From contig JAXDDX010000062.1 in the NCBI GenBank assembly GCA_034670405.1, forward strand, positions 434,001-498,000: a stretch of 64,000 nt of DNA, in the 5' to 3' direction. The stretch's first letter is position 1. The number at the start of each line of letters is the position of its first letter. Positions 23,812-37,255 of this stretch are shown in pieces. This DNA is from Hoplostethus atlanticus. Lineage: Eukaryota > Chordata > Actinopteri > Trachichthyiformes > Trachichthyidae. The translations under genes were made by a program, and so were the position numbers. The notes below the pieces were generated by a model. It was given only the letters and a program-made list of their open reading frames with translations. It searched no databases and was not told the DNA's origin.

Positions 23812-26800
23812 CACTTGCTGTTGTAGCGGTTGACAGCAACTATTAATGGAGAGCCTCATTTACTCTGAATGTAAACAATTGAGCTCTCAAATATTTCATG
23901 AACACCATGTGTGTAAACATGCACAGTTTGATAAGAACACTGTTTAGAGTAACTGTCTGTTGAAGGAGAAAACAATGTGAAATTATTTATTGCGAGAGCC
24001 GCCATCAGTCAAATTAGCGAAATTTAATCATAACTTCATTGCACGCTGATGCATGGATTTTCTCAGCATCCAGTTTTCTGCTTTAGCTGAATGATGCCCA
24101 TGATAAAACCCAACAGAGAACAATAGTGCCGATGGGTTTAGCTCCATCTGACATTGTTCATTAATAGTTTTTTTTGTGTGTTGGATGCCAACTCGCTTGA
24201 TGCTGTAGTTCTGCAAAATGTTTAATTGCTTTATATGTGCAAAATTACCAAAACCCAAGTAGGTCACTGGAAGACGATGAAGGACTCGCACACGGACTTT
24301 TAACATTACAGTGGTGGTAATAAGGTGTAATTGCTAAATCTGTGTTGTGTGGATTGTTCTGCTGAAAATCACTTGTATTATATTTACGTTGATGATTCTC
24401 ATTGGGTACTAGCATCAGTCCTGACCAGGCAACAGGAAAAGCATTATTATATACATTATTGCTTTGCGTCATCTTTACTGTGCAGTGACGGTTCAGAGTC
24501 ATGCCACCAACACACTGCAATGTTTACTGCTTATAATAAAAATCCCGATGTGTATTCAAGCTCAATATATTCAAAAACTAATATAATTCCATTGCTCATA
24601 TCCCACTGTGTGTTTAGGTTAACCTTTTAAACCCCCTGAGTGTTTATTAACCCCATATGGTCTTGCCTGAGATATATTGGCTTGAATTCATAAGCCAGCC
24701 ATCTTCAAATCAAACGTCTACTTCCTTTCAAGTGTGGCAAAACACGGATGACAGCCATCACACAAATGATGCACAGCTGGTGCTGAAAATGCAAACACAC
24801 CTAGAGTAACAAGGGACCACAAATAGCTCTTTGGGACCTGCAATATTTCCCACTTTATGAAATTTTCCACCCATTTGCATTAGTCAAACAATATCCTGTA
24901 GAAAAGGTAGGACTACTAAAAGTACAGGGGTCCTTTAAATTGGCAAAGCAGAAGCGTTCATCGTCATTGAAGCACTCTACTGACAAAGGGGAATTGATTA
25001 AAAATAAGAATTTAATTAAGCTTGTTTTGAATCAGCAACAATTGCAGGGCATTCATGCAGCCTGTAGAAAAAAAAAAGATTTATTTTCACACATTTTTTA
25101 AAAGAGGCACATGAGACTCATTAGAGAATAGTTGGACAGAAAGGCATGGCTGACATTGATCATTGTGAGGGCTACTCAGTCTACACATAGAGGCAGTGTT
25201 TTGCCGCCATGTCAAAATATTGATGAGACATATCAATAAGTAATGCTTAACTTTGAAGTGAGCATCTTTCTGAGAGTGAGCAGCAATTGGTATACTGTGG
25301 TGAGAGCAAGTCCAAGGCTGAGCTCCCAAAATGCTTAATGAACTTTACATTACATCCTAATAACGGGGTGTGATCCACCAGAGTGGGAAAAAAAAAAGGG
25401 TAGTGTTATTGTCATCATATTAATGCCAAAATCATTTAGCCATTATATTCATGTATTCACCTAAGCTACCATCTCCTCACTTTAACTATGCTTTGGCTGC
25501 AACTGCATGGCTTTCCACTCGTCGCAATTCTGTATAAACTTGCCCATGGAGGATAGGATAGGGGAGAGGAGGAATCATGCTGGAGAAGAAAAAAAAAAAA
25601 GAAAGGGAGAGGGATGGAGAAAGAAATCCTAGGTGTCAGTCAGAGTGTCTCCTTTGCTTACATTTCACTAGTCTCCTGAAATGCTATTTTGAGCCCCAGA
25701 CAGCAGGTTGAATCCAGTAGGCAAACTCGAGCCTCCCTCTTGGGAGACACAGAGTGGAGAGGAGCAGGCCGGCCGTGGATCACTTTACACGACAGTATGA
25801 TGGACATGCCGCCCCATTGTTTTTACCCACTGAGGGTGGCAGAGAGAGGGGGGACACCCACCCCCACCACTCAAAGAAAACCTCAACTGGAAACACCAGC
25901 ACTAGATTGAGGCTGGGACCCATGACATCAGGGCTCCTTTAACCGTCAAAACTGGGATTTCAATGCTATTGTATCTATCACTATGTGCTTCCAAAGAGTT
26001 TTTCAAAAGAGGGCACTGGTAGAAGCAACACTTTTGATCGTCCCAGTCTCATACTCTTTAAGCAGCTTTAAAGACCGCTGACAGTCTGACAGACAAGGTT
26101 TCTGTCAAGATCAGTCAGTTTTTTTTTCAGTCCACACAGCCAGAACATTTCTCCTTACACTGTAGAGGAATAAAAGTTGTTTTCTCTTGGGAAACTTCAA
26201 GAATGACTATATCACCTCAGTCGTGTCAGAAAGTGAGAAAGCAAGAGAAAACGAGGTTCACCATGAACGGCCATGCTGACGATGTTAATAATAGAGGTAA
26301 TACTGTTAAAAGTTGTATGTTCGAGCTCAAATCTCACTGGGGTTTGCATAGTACATGAAATGCATAATGTGTATATGAATTAGCAACATAGCTGAAGGTC
26401 TGGCAATGTTGTTTGACGTAGACTGTAAATAACCCTGTGGCTATTCAACTTTCAATCAAATCCTTAATTCTTGCATATTTGTGTTATGAAGGGTATCAAT
26501 TAGTAATGGTCATTAGGTAATATTTCTCAACTTCCTGCATTAGCACCATGGCCAGCGAATCTCTGACGATGTGATCATGGACCTCAAGAGGGCAGTCAAT
26601 ACATGCAAATATAATCCTACTGCTAAATATTAGGCGCGACCATTTTTTTACGCTTGCGTCATCTTGAATGTCATTTACTTTATTAAGATGGAAAACTGAT
26701 GACTTCATCGGTTTTTAAAATCCAAATTCACCCAATGAAAATGTGACAAAACAAAGCCCTACATTAGGGACAAGTAAATGATTTGTCAGACAAAAAATGC

Positions 26801-28245
26801 AATTAATTAAAACAAACAGCACAATAGCCAAACAAATTAAAACTGCAGTCTGGCACCAAGACTATTAAGGACAATACAGGAGATTAATTTTTTCAAGCAG
26901 TGTGGGAAAAGCCAAGTGACAACATAGTTTAAACCCCACATTTCAACATTTGCCATATATTTCACAGGGGCCATATTTGTGATGTAGCAAATTGTGATGT
27001 AGATACCATTATGGATTCTGAAGTAACTTTTAAAAAAACCCTATCATTTCATAAAAACAAACTAAATTGGGCTATTCAAATACAAAATATTATCTTTATG
27101 GAAGGTGCATAGGACATGTCAACTTAATTCTTAAACAAGAATCCAAAACTACTGCTGGCCTCAGACCTTGAACAAGCTCTTAATGGACCTGCTGATCCAA
27201 ACAGACAGATTCTGACTGAATGAGTTTCAGTTAGTTTTAATGGACCAATAGAGCATACACTATGGGTTTCAATGGAAAACCAAGGCAAGGACAAAAAGCC
27301 TGCAACTATGAGTGCCTCCATCTGAGCCTACAGGTTAGTTAAACTCTTTCTAAAACAACACACAATTTTCGCACAAGTTAATGACTTAATGACTCCTTAA
27401 TCAGTGGTCACTTAAATGTATCAGAAGCCTAATACACTGACATATTCAATTCCAAGAAACATACAGTCTGTTGGGATACAGCTATTGCCAATTAATCTGT
27501 ATACACTTCAACACTATGTCGATTTGCACAGTTGAATGCCTCTATTGGAATTTTCAAATCAAACATATAGCTCTTGCATCCCATGTGCTTTTTCACTCAT
27601 GGACTCTGGTTTTAACATAAATCCCACAGCCTGCAGCCAAATTATGTCTGGACCTTCTCACCGTATAGGAAGGTTCATATTTCCATTTGATTTAATTCAG
27701 CCAGCAAATGTGGAGTTCAATAGCTAGAGCCCTTGTGGGAGTCTTTAAAAAACAGCCTAATAAGAAAATGTATAGCATATGGAGTATAGGTACAATATAT
27801 GGGGCTCCTGGACAACCAACTGTAGCGTTTTATCCCGCTGGCCTACAGGGATTTTCCATCAAGACTATTTCAATTGTTTTACTAATACCGAAGCTTTTTG
27901 TTTTTTTTTCTTTATTCAGTGAGTCTGAATGTGGGCAGAAGGACGCATAGCTCCGAGGCTTAGGCTGACAGCTGAACCGCTTGACCAAGAGCGCCCTGCC
28001 GCCGCGCACCCACGCACCGAGCTCAGCGGCCAAGGCGCTGAGAAAGAAACCTGCACCGAAAAAAGTCCATGCAGTTAGAAAGGCCCGTCCGCGCGATCGG
28101 TGTCGAGCAAGACTGGATGTAGTCGTGACCATCCGGCCGGTAACATATTCCTAATGCGACAACTCCGCTTTGATTCTAACCATGGTGCACCCTAGATATT
28201 CCATATGGGTAGTTTCTATTTAAGAGGTGGTGATGCTGGCTGAAC

Positions 28246-28268
28246 GTGTGTGTGTGTGTGTGTGTGTT
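28246..28268. repeat. (TG)n microsatellite
   Basis: About 11 GT/TG units just left of the candidate 5' UTR exon. Confidence 0.9.
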
Positions 28269-28582
28269 ATGTTTTTGGAGCAGCTCTAGAAGAAAATAAA
28301 AGACACTGAGCATCACAAAGACCCCTCTATCGCAACACACACTGATTTATCCAAGCACACCACCGGCTACTTGAATTTTGCACAGCTTATGTTGCTCTCA
28401 GTTATTGTCCGTTTGGTTTTATGCGCATAAATTAGGCTCTCCAACATTTTTTAATGCCCTCAAGAGAAAGATGGTGATCTGCGGTGCCCAGGCGCTGAAA
28501 CTCACTCGTCGGTTAAATTAAATTCTAGCATATTTTGATCTCACATAAGAAGAAAAAAATCACGGTCAAGAGCAATGCTTAC

Positions 28583-28648
28583 CTTTTTCCCGCTGGTATA
28601 GGATGAAAAAAAAAAATCACTCGCAAGTCCCGTCACGTAGCGACATCA
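28583..28648 (-). other. Candidate noncoding (5' UTR) exon with a small upstream ORF
   Basis: On the minus strand, TTCTTTTTGTAAATCAG (AG at 28650-28649) is followed by a 66-base segment ending GCGGGAAAAAG|GTAAGC (GT at 28582-28581), a strong donor. The segment contains an ATG that opens MSLRDGTCE and then stops, so if used as leader it carries a nine-codon upstream ORF. It would splice to the acceptor at 23159. Alternatively, a transcription start upstream of it would make it part of a longer first exon. Confidence 0.45.
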
Positions 28649-29300
28649 CTGATTTACAAAAAGAAGTGCCATGAATTAAACTGAAGTAGAGGTGGGGTGG
28701 AGGGAGGGGGGAAATGAGAGAAAGGATCCTCATCAGAAGCGGCAGCAAAATGCAATGCAAATGAAGAAAAAGAAAAACGTTATCCGCTACAAAAACTTAT
28801 CCATGTGCTAAAAACTGAGGTCCTCGCGTGCAAGAGAAAAAAAAGCATGGATAGCGATCAACTTTGAGACGAAGAGACGATGTAATTCCTCTTCGGGTGT
28901 CTTGGGTTCGCAACAGTGCAATTCCACGGCCGGAGATGCGCATTGATTCCAAGCTTGTTTTACATTAACTAAAGTAACCCTACCTTCAAATTCACCCTAC
29001 TTCGTTCTAACGGTGCTGGAAACCACCGGCCACCAAAACTTACACACACGTGCGCGTTATCGCTTCGTGACCCGCGCGGAAAAACTTCAATCCAAGAGCG
29101 CAAAAGAAAAATACATATATGCACCACTGTTACAAAATTGGAAATTTGACCCTATTTTTTTTTTTTACCACCACTTGTTTTGACTAATTCGAGGTTGTGC
29201 ACGCTCCCCCAAAAAACTATTAGGCGAGGGATGCAGAGCGCGCAACGTCCCCCCCCCAATGGAGTTGGATCAAAGTGTGCCTCAGTGCAGCATCACTTAC

Positions 29301-29690
29301 AGGAGCCGGGATAGGCGGTTCGCCGTATCTGTCTGCTAAGCTGTAGATGTCTCAGTAGTATTGTATGAACTCAGTCCCTCAGTACTGCCCACCTCTCTCC
29401 TTCTCTCTCCCACCGATTGACATCACCGCGGAAGGAGGAGCCACCCGCACATTTAAGAGCTCCTGTCCTCTTAAAGCCGCACTGCGTTGAAGAGATGCTT
29501 GCATTGAGATGTAGCTGGATGCGGGCGTATGTGTGTGTGTGTATGTGTGTGTGTGTGGACCACAGATGCCGCTGCTGGTTGCAACAGTAGAAGCCCAGCT
29601 CTAGAAGCCGCCAGAAAGGACGAGGGGGGCACTGTTCACTGTCGTAATGAAGGTTTCTGCTTTTGGTTTTCAAACGGAAGCCCGTATCGT
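29301..29690 (-). promoter_or_regulatory. Candidate promoter and first noncoding exon of pcdh11
   Basis: This GC-richer stretch, with scattered CpGs, sits among AT-rich DNA. On the minus strand it contains a TTAAA element (AGCTCTTAAATGTG, near 29450-29463), a CRE-like TGATGTCA near 29418-29425 and a purine-rich GGGAGAGAGAAGG stretch. It ends in CCGGCTCCT|GTAAGT, with GT at 29300-29299, a consensus donor. That arrangement fits a promoter and noncoding first exon upstream of the coding exons. The start site cannot be placed. Confidence 0.45.
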
Positions 29691-31057
29691 CACTTCTAGT
29701 TAATGATAAGAAGTTTCAAACTCTATTCTCGGAGCAAAAGACATTCCCAAGAGCGCCAACAAGCCGCGACAGAGCTCTTATCACGGAATGAGAAGTGAAA
29801 TTAGCCTCATAATGGGTTTATTCACAGTTTCCATGTTCCAAGGGTGTGAAAGCATGCCTTGTAAATTCTGTTCAACACTTCAATTATATGGAAAGGGGGG
29901 GGGGCAATAGCAACAAAAGTGAAAAAAATACCCCTCCATTAGAATGATGTGATGATACGATTATACAATTTGGCAAAGTTATTTAAATGTCACATACAAT
30001 GCTTCAGATCCAGAATACTAAACAAAAGATTTGGCCCAATTGTTGATTGTTTAAAAAGATCAGAACATGACACATTTACACAAATGTCACTGATGCAAGC
30101 TGGTTAATTAGCACTGTGGTGTGGTGGCTATGAGTGTGTGTGTTTATGTCTATTTAGAAGAAATTCACCATTTGCGTGCAAAGTGCTGAAACATCCTGTA
30201 ACAGTATAAAATAGACTAAAGTCACCCCCATGCATCTTGGACCATAAAACCCATTTTAAGTGAAACATCAACAAATCTGTTTGCAGTTTTAGGGCATACA
30301 ATCAGACAGGCATCAGTCCAACACATTGACTGGCTCAAAGCTCATTGATCCCAACTAGTCAAGCTATCAGCTTTCTCCAGGTCCATTCACTGTGGCTAAA
30401 TTAATGGGTGTCCAGGCCCGAAATAGCCTAAGTAGATTCTAACTGGTGCTTTTATGGAGGTTGGAAAGGGTCAATGGTCATCAAAAGGTCACCATCATCA
30501 CCACCCCTACCAGCATGTTACAGCTAATCACCCTTGTCCACTTGACATTACCCCCATACAACAAATTGCTGTTACATTGTATTTAATCATGTTTAGCCGC
30601 TGGCAAGGTTTCCTAAACACCAGTCTTCACCTGCGCACCATTTCTTCCTCCCATCCATCCCATATTATTTCATGTCACATTTCTCATCCCTGAAGACATA
30701 GGGGCGGGGAGTAGGTCAGATGATTGCTGCTGTTTAGTACAAAGAGAGAGTCTACAGACCGCTGCCATCTTTGAGAGAGCTAAAAGGGATTGATTTGTAT
30801 TTTCCAAATAATGCAATGTGTTTTCTTAATTATGTTTGTCACTGAAGGATTTCTGCAAGGCGTGTTTAAGCAATGCAAATCTGAAAGCCTTAAAGCAATA
30901 TTAAATGGCACAAAATTCCTCATGCATAATGCAAATGGCTATTTTGCTACTTTAAAAATGAACTTTCAGAGAGGCAACGTTTGCATTTCTAATAAGTTGG
31001 GTGAATTGTCCATAAACCTGCTATATGCATAGGGTCAGATTCTGCAGGCATCATCAG

Positions 31058-31745
31058 TCAGGGTTCCTACACCTTTGTGCTAATCGAATTCCATGATTTT
31101 TCCAAGACTATCCCATGACACAAGGATTGGATTTTGGACTGGGCAAGGTGAGCAAGTGGCCCCAGACAATGCTGGGCCACCAGGGGCCCCAAAAGTTGGG
31201 GATAGTGTATTTTTTATTTTTTTTCCATATTCGCGTATAGATGTTTGCGATAGTAATGTTTAATAATAATTGGAAAATGTGCTCAGCCACAATTCCAAAT
31301 GAAAGGGGCCCCAGACATAATAATCACTTAGCATTTAACCTATCAATTTGCTATATAATCCTGCATCGCGTCACATCGATCGTGTTCGTTGATAACATTC
31401 CGATCACATATGACTGGATAGGGATGGGGGGGTAGTGGACGTGCTTGCCCCAGGGGGTTAATCTGGCCATGCCATCACATATAGCACAATCCCCATGGCC
31501 AATATTAGTCACAATGTATGTTGTAAGGTCCCTGGTCTTATGTCACTTAGGACCGACACAATCAGGAAATTTCTGATTTGGGTTTTTATTCCTCAAAGGG
31601 AAGTGGATCAACAAGCAGCAAGCTTCACATTAAACAATTCATTGGTTGGAAACAAAGGACTATTAACACCTTTCCATGACATTTCTTAAACTATATTGCA
31701 CATGTTCCATTTTCCACAACTTTTCCAGGTTTTGGAAACAGTAGG
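31058..31745. mobile_element. Candidate non-autonomous hAT-like element, possibly with a second element inside
   Basis: The left edge reads CAGGGTTCCTACACC and then TTCCATGATTTTTCCAAGAC; the right part has CTTTCCATGACATTTC and TTTTCCAGGTTTTGG. This pattern resembles the ends of common teleost hAT-type miniature elements. Between them, about 31125-31465 differs in character: it has runs such as GGGCCACCAGGGGCCCC and GGGGCCCCAGACATAAT, and its right side reads GGGGTTAATCTGGCCATG, the inverse of a GGCCGGATTAACCC-type hAT end. No transposase frame is present. The family assignment is from memory and the boundaries are approximate. Confidence 0.35.
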
Positions 31746-34700
31746 CAACAGAACAAGCACTATTTCCTTGTGATGGTAAATCAAAACTGTGCCCTGCTAA
31801 GAGAATCAACATGATATGTAATTGAGCGGCCAAATTTTGTTTTCCCAGATATGATCAAATAGACCTTTTCCTCAACATTGCCTTTAATCTGCATGCTGTT
31901 GGCCTCCCCACTGGATCCATGACTTGTTCTTCACACATATGGAAGAAATAATTGGAAGAAAGAGCACACACACTAATATACCTTATCAGTCGAGCACAGC
32001 TGGGCAAGGGGATCGGTGAAGGAAGGGGTTACAGAGCTAAATTGCAAGGTAGGCCTCCATGTATTAACATTCAGGGGTTTTGAGAAAGGATTGATTCTCT
32101 GCCGACCAGTCTGGATTGGCTGCGGTTCTGTACTTTGTATTATCCTTTCAGCTTAAACAGCATAACTTGTCCAAAGAGACACAGTGGAGTTGCTGCTCTG
32201 TGATTTTCCTCTTTGTTGATCACTTGGTTGAACGTCGCCATGGATCTTTTTTTTTTGCACGTTTCAACACTTGAGCCTAAATTGTTAATATTGATTTTCC
32301 AATAGACCTTTCCAGTAGCAAAAAAAAGTTCCCCACAGCATGTCAGTCAGAATCTATGCAGTGCAAACATGTCCAAAGAATATTCTGTAGAAACACAGTA
32401 GACATTGTTGAGAGAGTTGGTGATATCTTGACAAAACATTTTTTCTTATCCATACAGGCTGGGTTTGTCTCCATGGCAACTTTCGAGAACCACTGAGATT
32501 CACAATGAGTTGAAACTGTCTCTATTGCCCCTTTTTTCTTGTTTCTTTCTCTCCCACTTTCTCAAGGATCTCTAGAGAAGGAAAACGATTTGAGAGAGAT
32601 GAGTGGACAGAGAGAGGACAATGCAATATTTGCTGTTACGTTACTGGCAACATTGGATGGGATTTCAGGGAAAGGGTGAGAGAGTTAGATAGAGAGAGAT
32701 ACACCCTGAAAGTTGTAATATTTGACCTTTTCCATACAGCGTGAGCATGCAACATGCATGCCTTTAGTTTGATCCAGGGAACCAGACACTGAAAAGGAAA
32801 AAGCCTTCATGCAAGACCATCACTGTGCTTGTCACATTTCTGAGGCAAAATAGCTACACACAAACAACAGAGAGACACATCACGAAGCATCTCAGGGTCA
32901 TCCATATCATACTAGATTTCTCACAAGTTTTCTGAAATATGTAGGGATATTCAGGCATCTATTGTATCAATTATGCACAATACAGTAGGTCTCCCCATAA
33001 GAGAGGAAAAACTGCCTATACCTTGTTTTGGTTTTCAGAGGCTTTTGGTAGTGGAACGGAGAGATTTTTTTCAAGGTGCCAAAAGCATCATGTGAGAAAT
33101 CGAATTAAATGACATTGGTATACACAACATGTGCATTTTTACTTGGCAAAAGCAGTATAGGAATGTAAACTACATCCTTTGAATAAAAAAAAAAAAGAGA
33201 AATACACTTGAACTGAACATTAACTGGATTTTTTAGACTTTGACAGCAGGAAATCAGATGTTTTATGTTTTTATTGTGGAAGTATGGGTATTGAAAGGAA
33301 TTAGTCTTCTCTAAAGGGTCCTTGAGAATTATAAACACGTTATATGGATCACATTATTATAGTATTTGTTTCTTTATGAAATTCATTACACAGATTTTGT
33401 CAAGTAAGTTACCTTCAGGTAAATGGAACTTATATTAGAACATAACTAATTGTGTCACTTCAGTGATGCCGTAAGGGAACTGAAACCCTGGCCAGTGATG
33501 TTTGACCCTCCTGAAATAGTTACCTGCTAGAAACAGTTTATGGTTTGTTTCATTGTCATGAAACCTATCTGGACCCAGGGATGTAGAATATCGAAATCCG
33601 CATTGCACAGAAAACAAATGTTTATATAAGCACTTTCTCCTTTGAACAGCACTTGAAAAGTATCTTGTATTTCAAGTGGGTCATATTACTTTTGATCCAA
33701 TATCACTGCACTGTACAAGGTCATAAATGCAAACATTAAAATTCAACATCCGTTGCTGGATCAGTGGCTTACAGTGCTACATCATGTTCATTTAAAGAGA
33801 CGTGTTATGGTTGCCATCCTAAATGTTGGATATCATTAGCCAAGGGCTGACCCAACCTTTTTGGGACCCTAAGCTAAATTTTAGTTGGTATAGTTATATA
33901 CATAAAACATTAAACATGTCCTTGAGTTTGATCTTTGTCAGTCAGCTTCAAGCCAACATGTGAAATTCAATGGTGAGAGTTCCATTGTCAACAATATCCT
34001 GTCAGATGAAGTTGAAACATGACTAGACCGAGATGAGGCAGACTCTATCACAAAGCATAGAACTTGGAGGCTAATGAAAGGTCTTACATTGAGTGACATG
34101 TATTTATAACACACCAATTAGAGTATATCCAGCACTGTGAATCACCATTACTGTCAGAGTTGACATGTCCTCACCTAATGTTCCACTGGTAAATGAATGT
34201 GCTTGTGAGGTACTGGTTATTGTTACAAGAAGACTGATTAAACTGTGTGGTGATTTCTTGTATAAAACCACTAATTTCATGGAGAAAGATTATACGGATT
34301 TGGTTGACTTTTTTGTGGTGTCATCATGGCATCTTTGAGCTTGACAGATGCTTGACTGCTAATTGTTTTTGGCAAACTAACAAGCAAGATTATTCTTGCC
34401 AGAATGTACTTGTGGCTTGTTTTAATCAATAGCTCATTGACCTTTTCAGCCAAAGCTTTGAATTAGGTCCAAAGTTTGGTTATGTGAGGATTTGATTAAA
34501 AAAGTAAAACATTATTTATTATTATCTTTGCTCTTCTCAGTCTGAATAAACATTTAAATGTGGACTCAGTGAATGTAAATTATCAGCAAACAAACTTCCA
34601 CCTATAAGAAATGTTATAAAACAGTAAAATAAAATTGAATCTATATGCTAAGACAAACTCATGTTTTCCATGTTGTGTTACAGTCTGAACTTAAACGTGC

Positions 34701-34964
34701 TTTATGTGTGCTAAACCACAGGTGGAAAATTGACAGTTTGTTATCATAATGGCAGCATATCTTGCTATGAATGAGCACCATTGTTCGTTCTTTGCATCAC
34801 ATTTGAATAAGAAATGCTAGTAACGTGCTGCAGTTCTGCTCTAGTTGAATATACATCACTCCATGTAACATCTGCTTTCTGTGACAGTACAGAGCAAGAT
34901 CGATTTCCAGTGCACAGGCATAACAGATTATTCACTATATACTCACTTGTATCTGTCACTTTTC

Positions 34965-34987
34965 CATACATACATACATACATACAT
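34965..34987. repeat. (CATA)n microsatellite
   Basis: Five to six CATA units. Confidence 0.9.
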
Positions 34988-36536
34988 GTCGTTTTTGATG
35001 GTGTTTCTTCTTGAAGGTGGATGCATAGAACCCAAACCATATCAGTGCTGCTTTCTTGGAAAGTGTTCTCTTTCCCAAGAAGTAACTGACTGTTAAAACA
35101 GCCTTTGTTTCTTGTTTGATGAAGGCAATTGTACATGCTGTGGTGATGTTTCCTTCCATCTGTCTACTGTGAAACACTGCCTTGGGCAACACTGTCAGAA
35201 CAGAATGCTGCACTTGCCTGTATACTGTACATTCATTTGAATAAAGTTCTACACTAACCTTGTGTATCAGGGGGTTCATTCATTTCCTAGTACATACAAT
35301 TACTTGGAAAGCATTACTGAAACCATGACGGAAGAAATTTAGATTGTTTATTTTAATCACTCTCACATACTAAATATTTCAAGAAGATTCTCTCTTACAA
35401 AGGTTACTGCGTCCTGAAAGTGAAAAAAAAGAACATAATGAAGTTTTAATCTGTTCAATATTGCTCACTGAGGACTGATTAATACAGACATGCAACACTT
35501 GTTTAATGCAGTGGCTCAAATCTGGATGGGCTTGACAATGCGTTTGTCTTTGCATGGTGAAGGTCACAGAATTGATTTCAAATAAAATTTTATGTGGTGA
35601 AGATTTCAATCTTAATGACAAGCCTTTGTGAGGTCAGGAACTGGACCAGCCCTGGTGGCAACAAAAGCAGGTGGAAAATAAATTGCATGGAAGTGACTTA
35701 GGGGTGGGAGGTGGGCTTCTAAATCAATCGACGTCTTTGCATTGGCAGCCCTTTCTCTTTTTCGCTCCCTGTTAAAAATTTCATGCCACTGTTTCTCTGG
35801 TCATACAGGAAAGGAAAAACGTACCAATGTCATTGGAACACACACACGCGGTAAGATCAATGCTCACAGATTTCTCATCCAGATCCTTCATCCGCTGCTT
35901 TTTTGGGGTGTGACAGGAGAGAAAAAGAATGGCGCTCCCATAATCACTAAGGAGTCATTATTTGGCACTTTTCCTCCCCAGATGGCCGAATGCTTGATGT
36001 TCTTGTCACGTTGTGTTGCATTCTCCCCGCCTTGAATGGGCTGTGTACACAACCATTGTTTGATGAGCAAAATTGAAGGCAAGCCTTGTAAACTGTGGAT
36101 GCCCCTGTGCCAAAGACATGGCACTGCAAAGACAATGTGTGTAGACAGCTCTTTTGGACTCTTGAGACTTCATGCTCCTTAGCTCAGAGAGAGAAAAAAC
36201 AGACAATTTTTATAGAAGACTTTGGTGATCAGTGATATGCTGTGGATATAGTAAAGCTTGAAAACAGTTGTAGTTGCAGAAAACAATGATTTTATACGTA
36301 TACATAATATACTTAATCCAGCTCGTTGCAATGCACTTGTTGTCCCAACAATTGACAGAGGATTGATTCTCGGATCTATCAGTCTGTCATGTTGGTCTGT
36401 TCCAATGTCATGGAGAAATTAGAAATAACCTTTACATTTATTTTATTGTATTTTTGTTTACCATTGTTATTTTGATAACATAAATAGCATAACCACAATC
36501 AATTTACTTCCAACTTCTGGAACCACCCATACATTT

Positions 36537-37255
36537 CTTATCCAGGTCAGGGTCGTTGTGGCAGCAGGGCAAAAAGAGCAGCTCAGATTTTTTCCCCAGC
36601 AGTTCCTAGGCCAGCTGGGAGATTAAATCCCTCTAGCGTGTCCTGGGTCTACCCCGGGGTTCTCCTCCCAGTCAGCCCTTCCCAGTATACCTCCAAAGGG
36701 AGGCACACCCAGGGGGCATCTTTACCAGGTGCCTGAACCACCTCTGCGGGCTCCTCTCGATGTGGTGGAGCAATGTCTCGATGGCAAGGTCTTCCCGGAT
36801 TGGTTAACTCCTCACCCTTTCATGAAGGGCGAGAAAACTCATTGTAGACGATTGTATCCGCGATCTCATTCTTTCGGTCACAACCCAAAGCATATGACCA
36901 ATAGTTAGGGCCGAAACGAAGATCAACTAGTAAATTGAGAGCTTTGCTTTGTGGCTCAGCTCTCTCTTAACCACCACAGCCTGACACATGGCCTGCATTA
37001 TACTGAAAGTGCTGCACCTAACCAGCAGTCATTCTCACAATCCTCCTTACACTAACTCATGACCTGAACCCTCCACATGGAGCATATGCCCACTCCTCAC
37101 CTGAATGAGACACGGGGACAATGGCCTCCGACTTGAAGGTGCTGACATCCCGACTGTGTCGCACTCAGCTGCAAATCGTTCCAGTGCACATCAGAGATCA
37201 CCGTCCACTGAAGCCAGGAGGACATCATCATCTGCAAACAGCAGAGATGCCACCT
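36537..37255 (-). mobile_element. Degraded Rex3-like (RTE clade) LINE fragment, antisense to the window
   Basis: The plus strand closely follows the antisense of the teleost Rex3 3' region as I remember it: TCCAGGTCAGGGTCG near the 3' end, GCGTGTCCTGGGTCTACCCC, GGTGCCTGAACCACCTC, GGCTCCTCTCGATGTGG, ATCCGCGATCTCATTCTTTC and TAAATTGAGAGCTTTGC. Near 37240-37202 the minus strand reads LFADDDVLLASVD, which holds the FADD catalytic box of a reverse transcriptase. The reading frame is not open across the copy, and the stretch at about 36990-37110 is poorly conserved and shortened, so the element is an old, dead, 5'-truncated copy. The 5' boundary is approximate because similarity fades after 37255. 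Confidence 0.75.

Larger units (their letters stand above)
23159..28582 (-). other. Candidate 5' intron of pcdh11
   Basis: Lies between the acceptor at 23159-23160 and the candidate upstream donor at 28581-28582. It contains a (CA)n tract at 23762-23809, a (TG)n at 28246-28268 and a GC-rich patch at about 27940-28140. No other gene is supported. Confidence 0.5.
29691..36536. other. No gene seen; upstream flank of pcdh11 with repeat fragments
   Basis: AT-rich DNA with chance frames only. It contains the hAT-like candidate at 31058-31745, a possible short repeat fragment at 33840-33900 (GGGCTGACCCAACCTTTTTG type) and a (CATA)n tract at 34965-34987. Confidence 0.5.
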
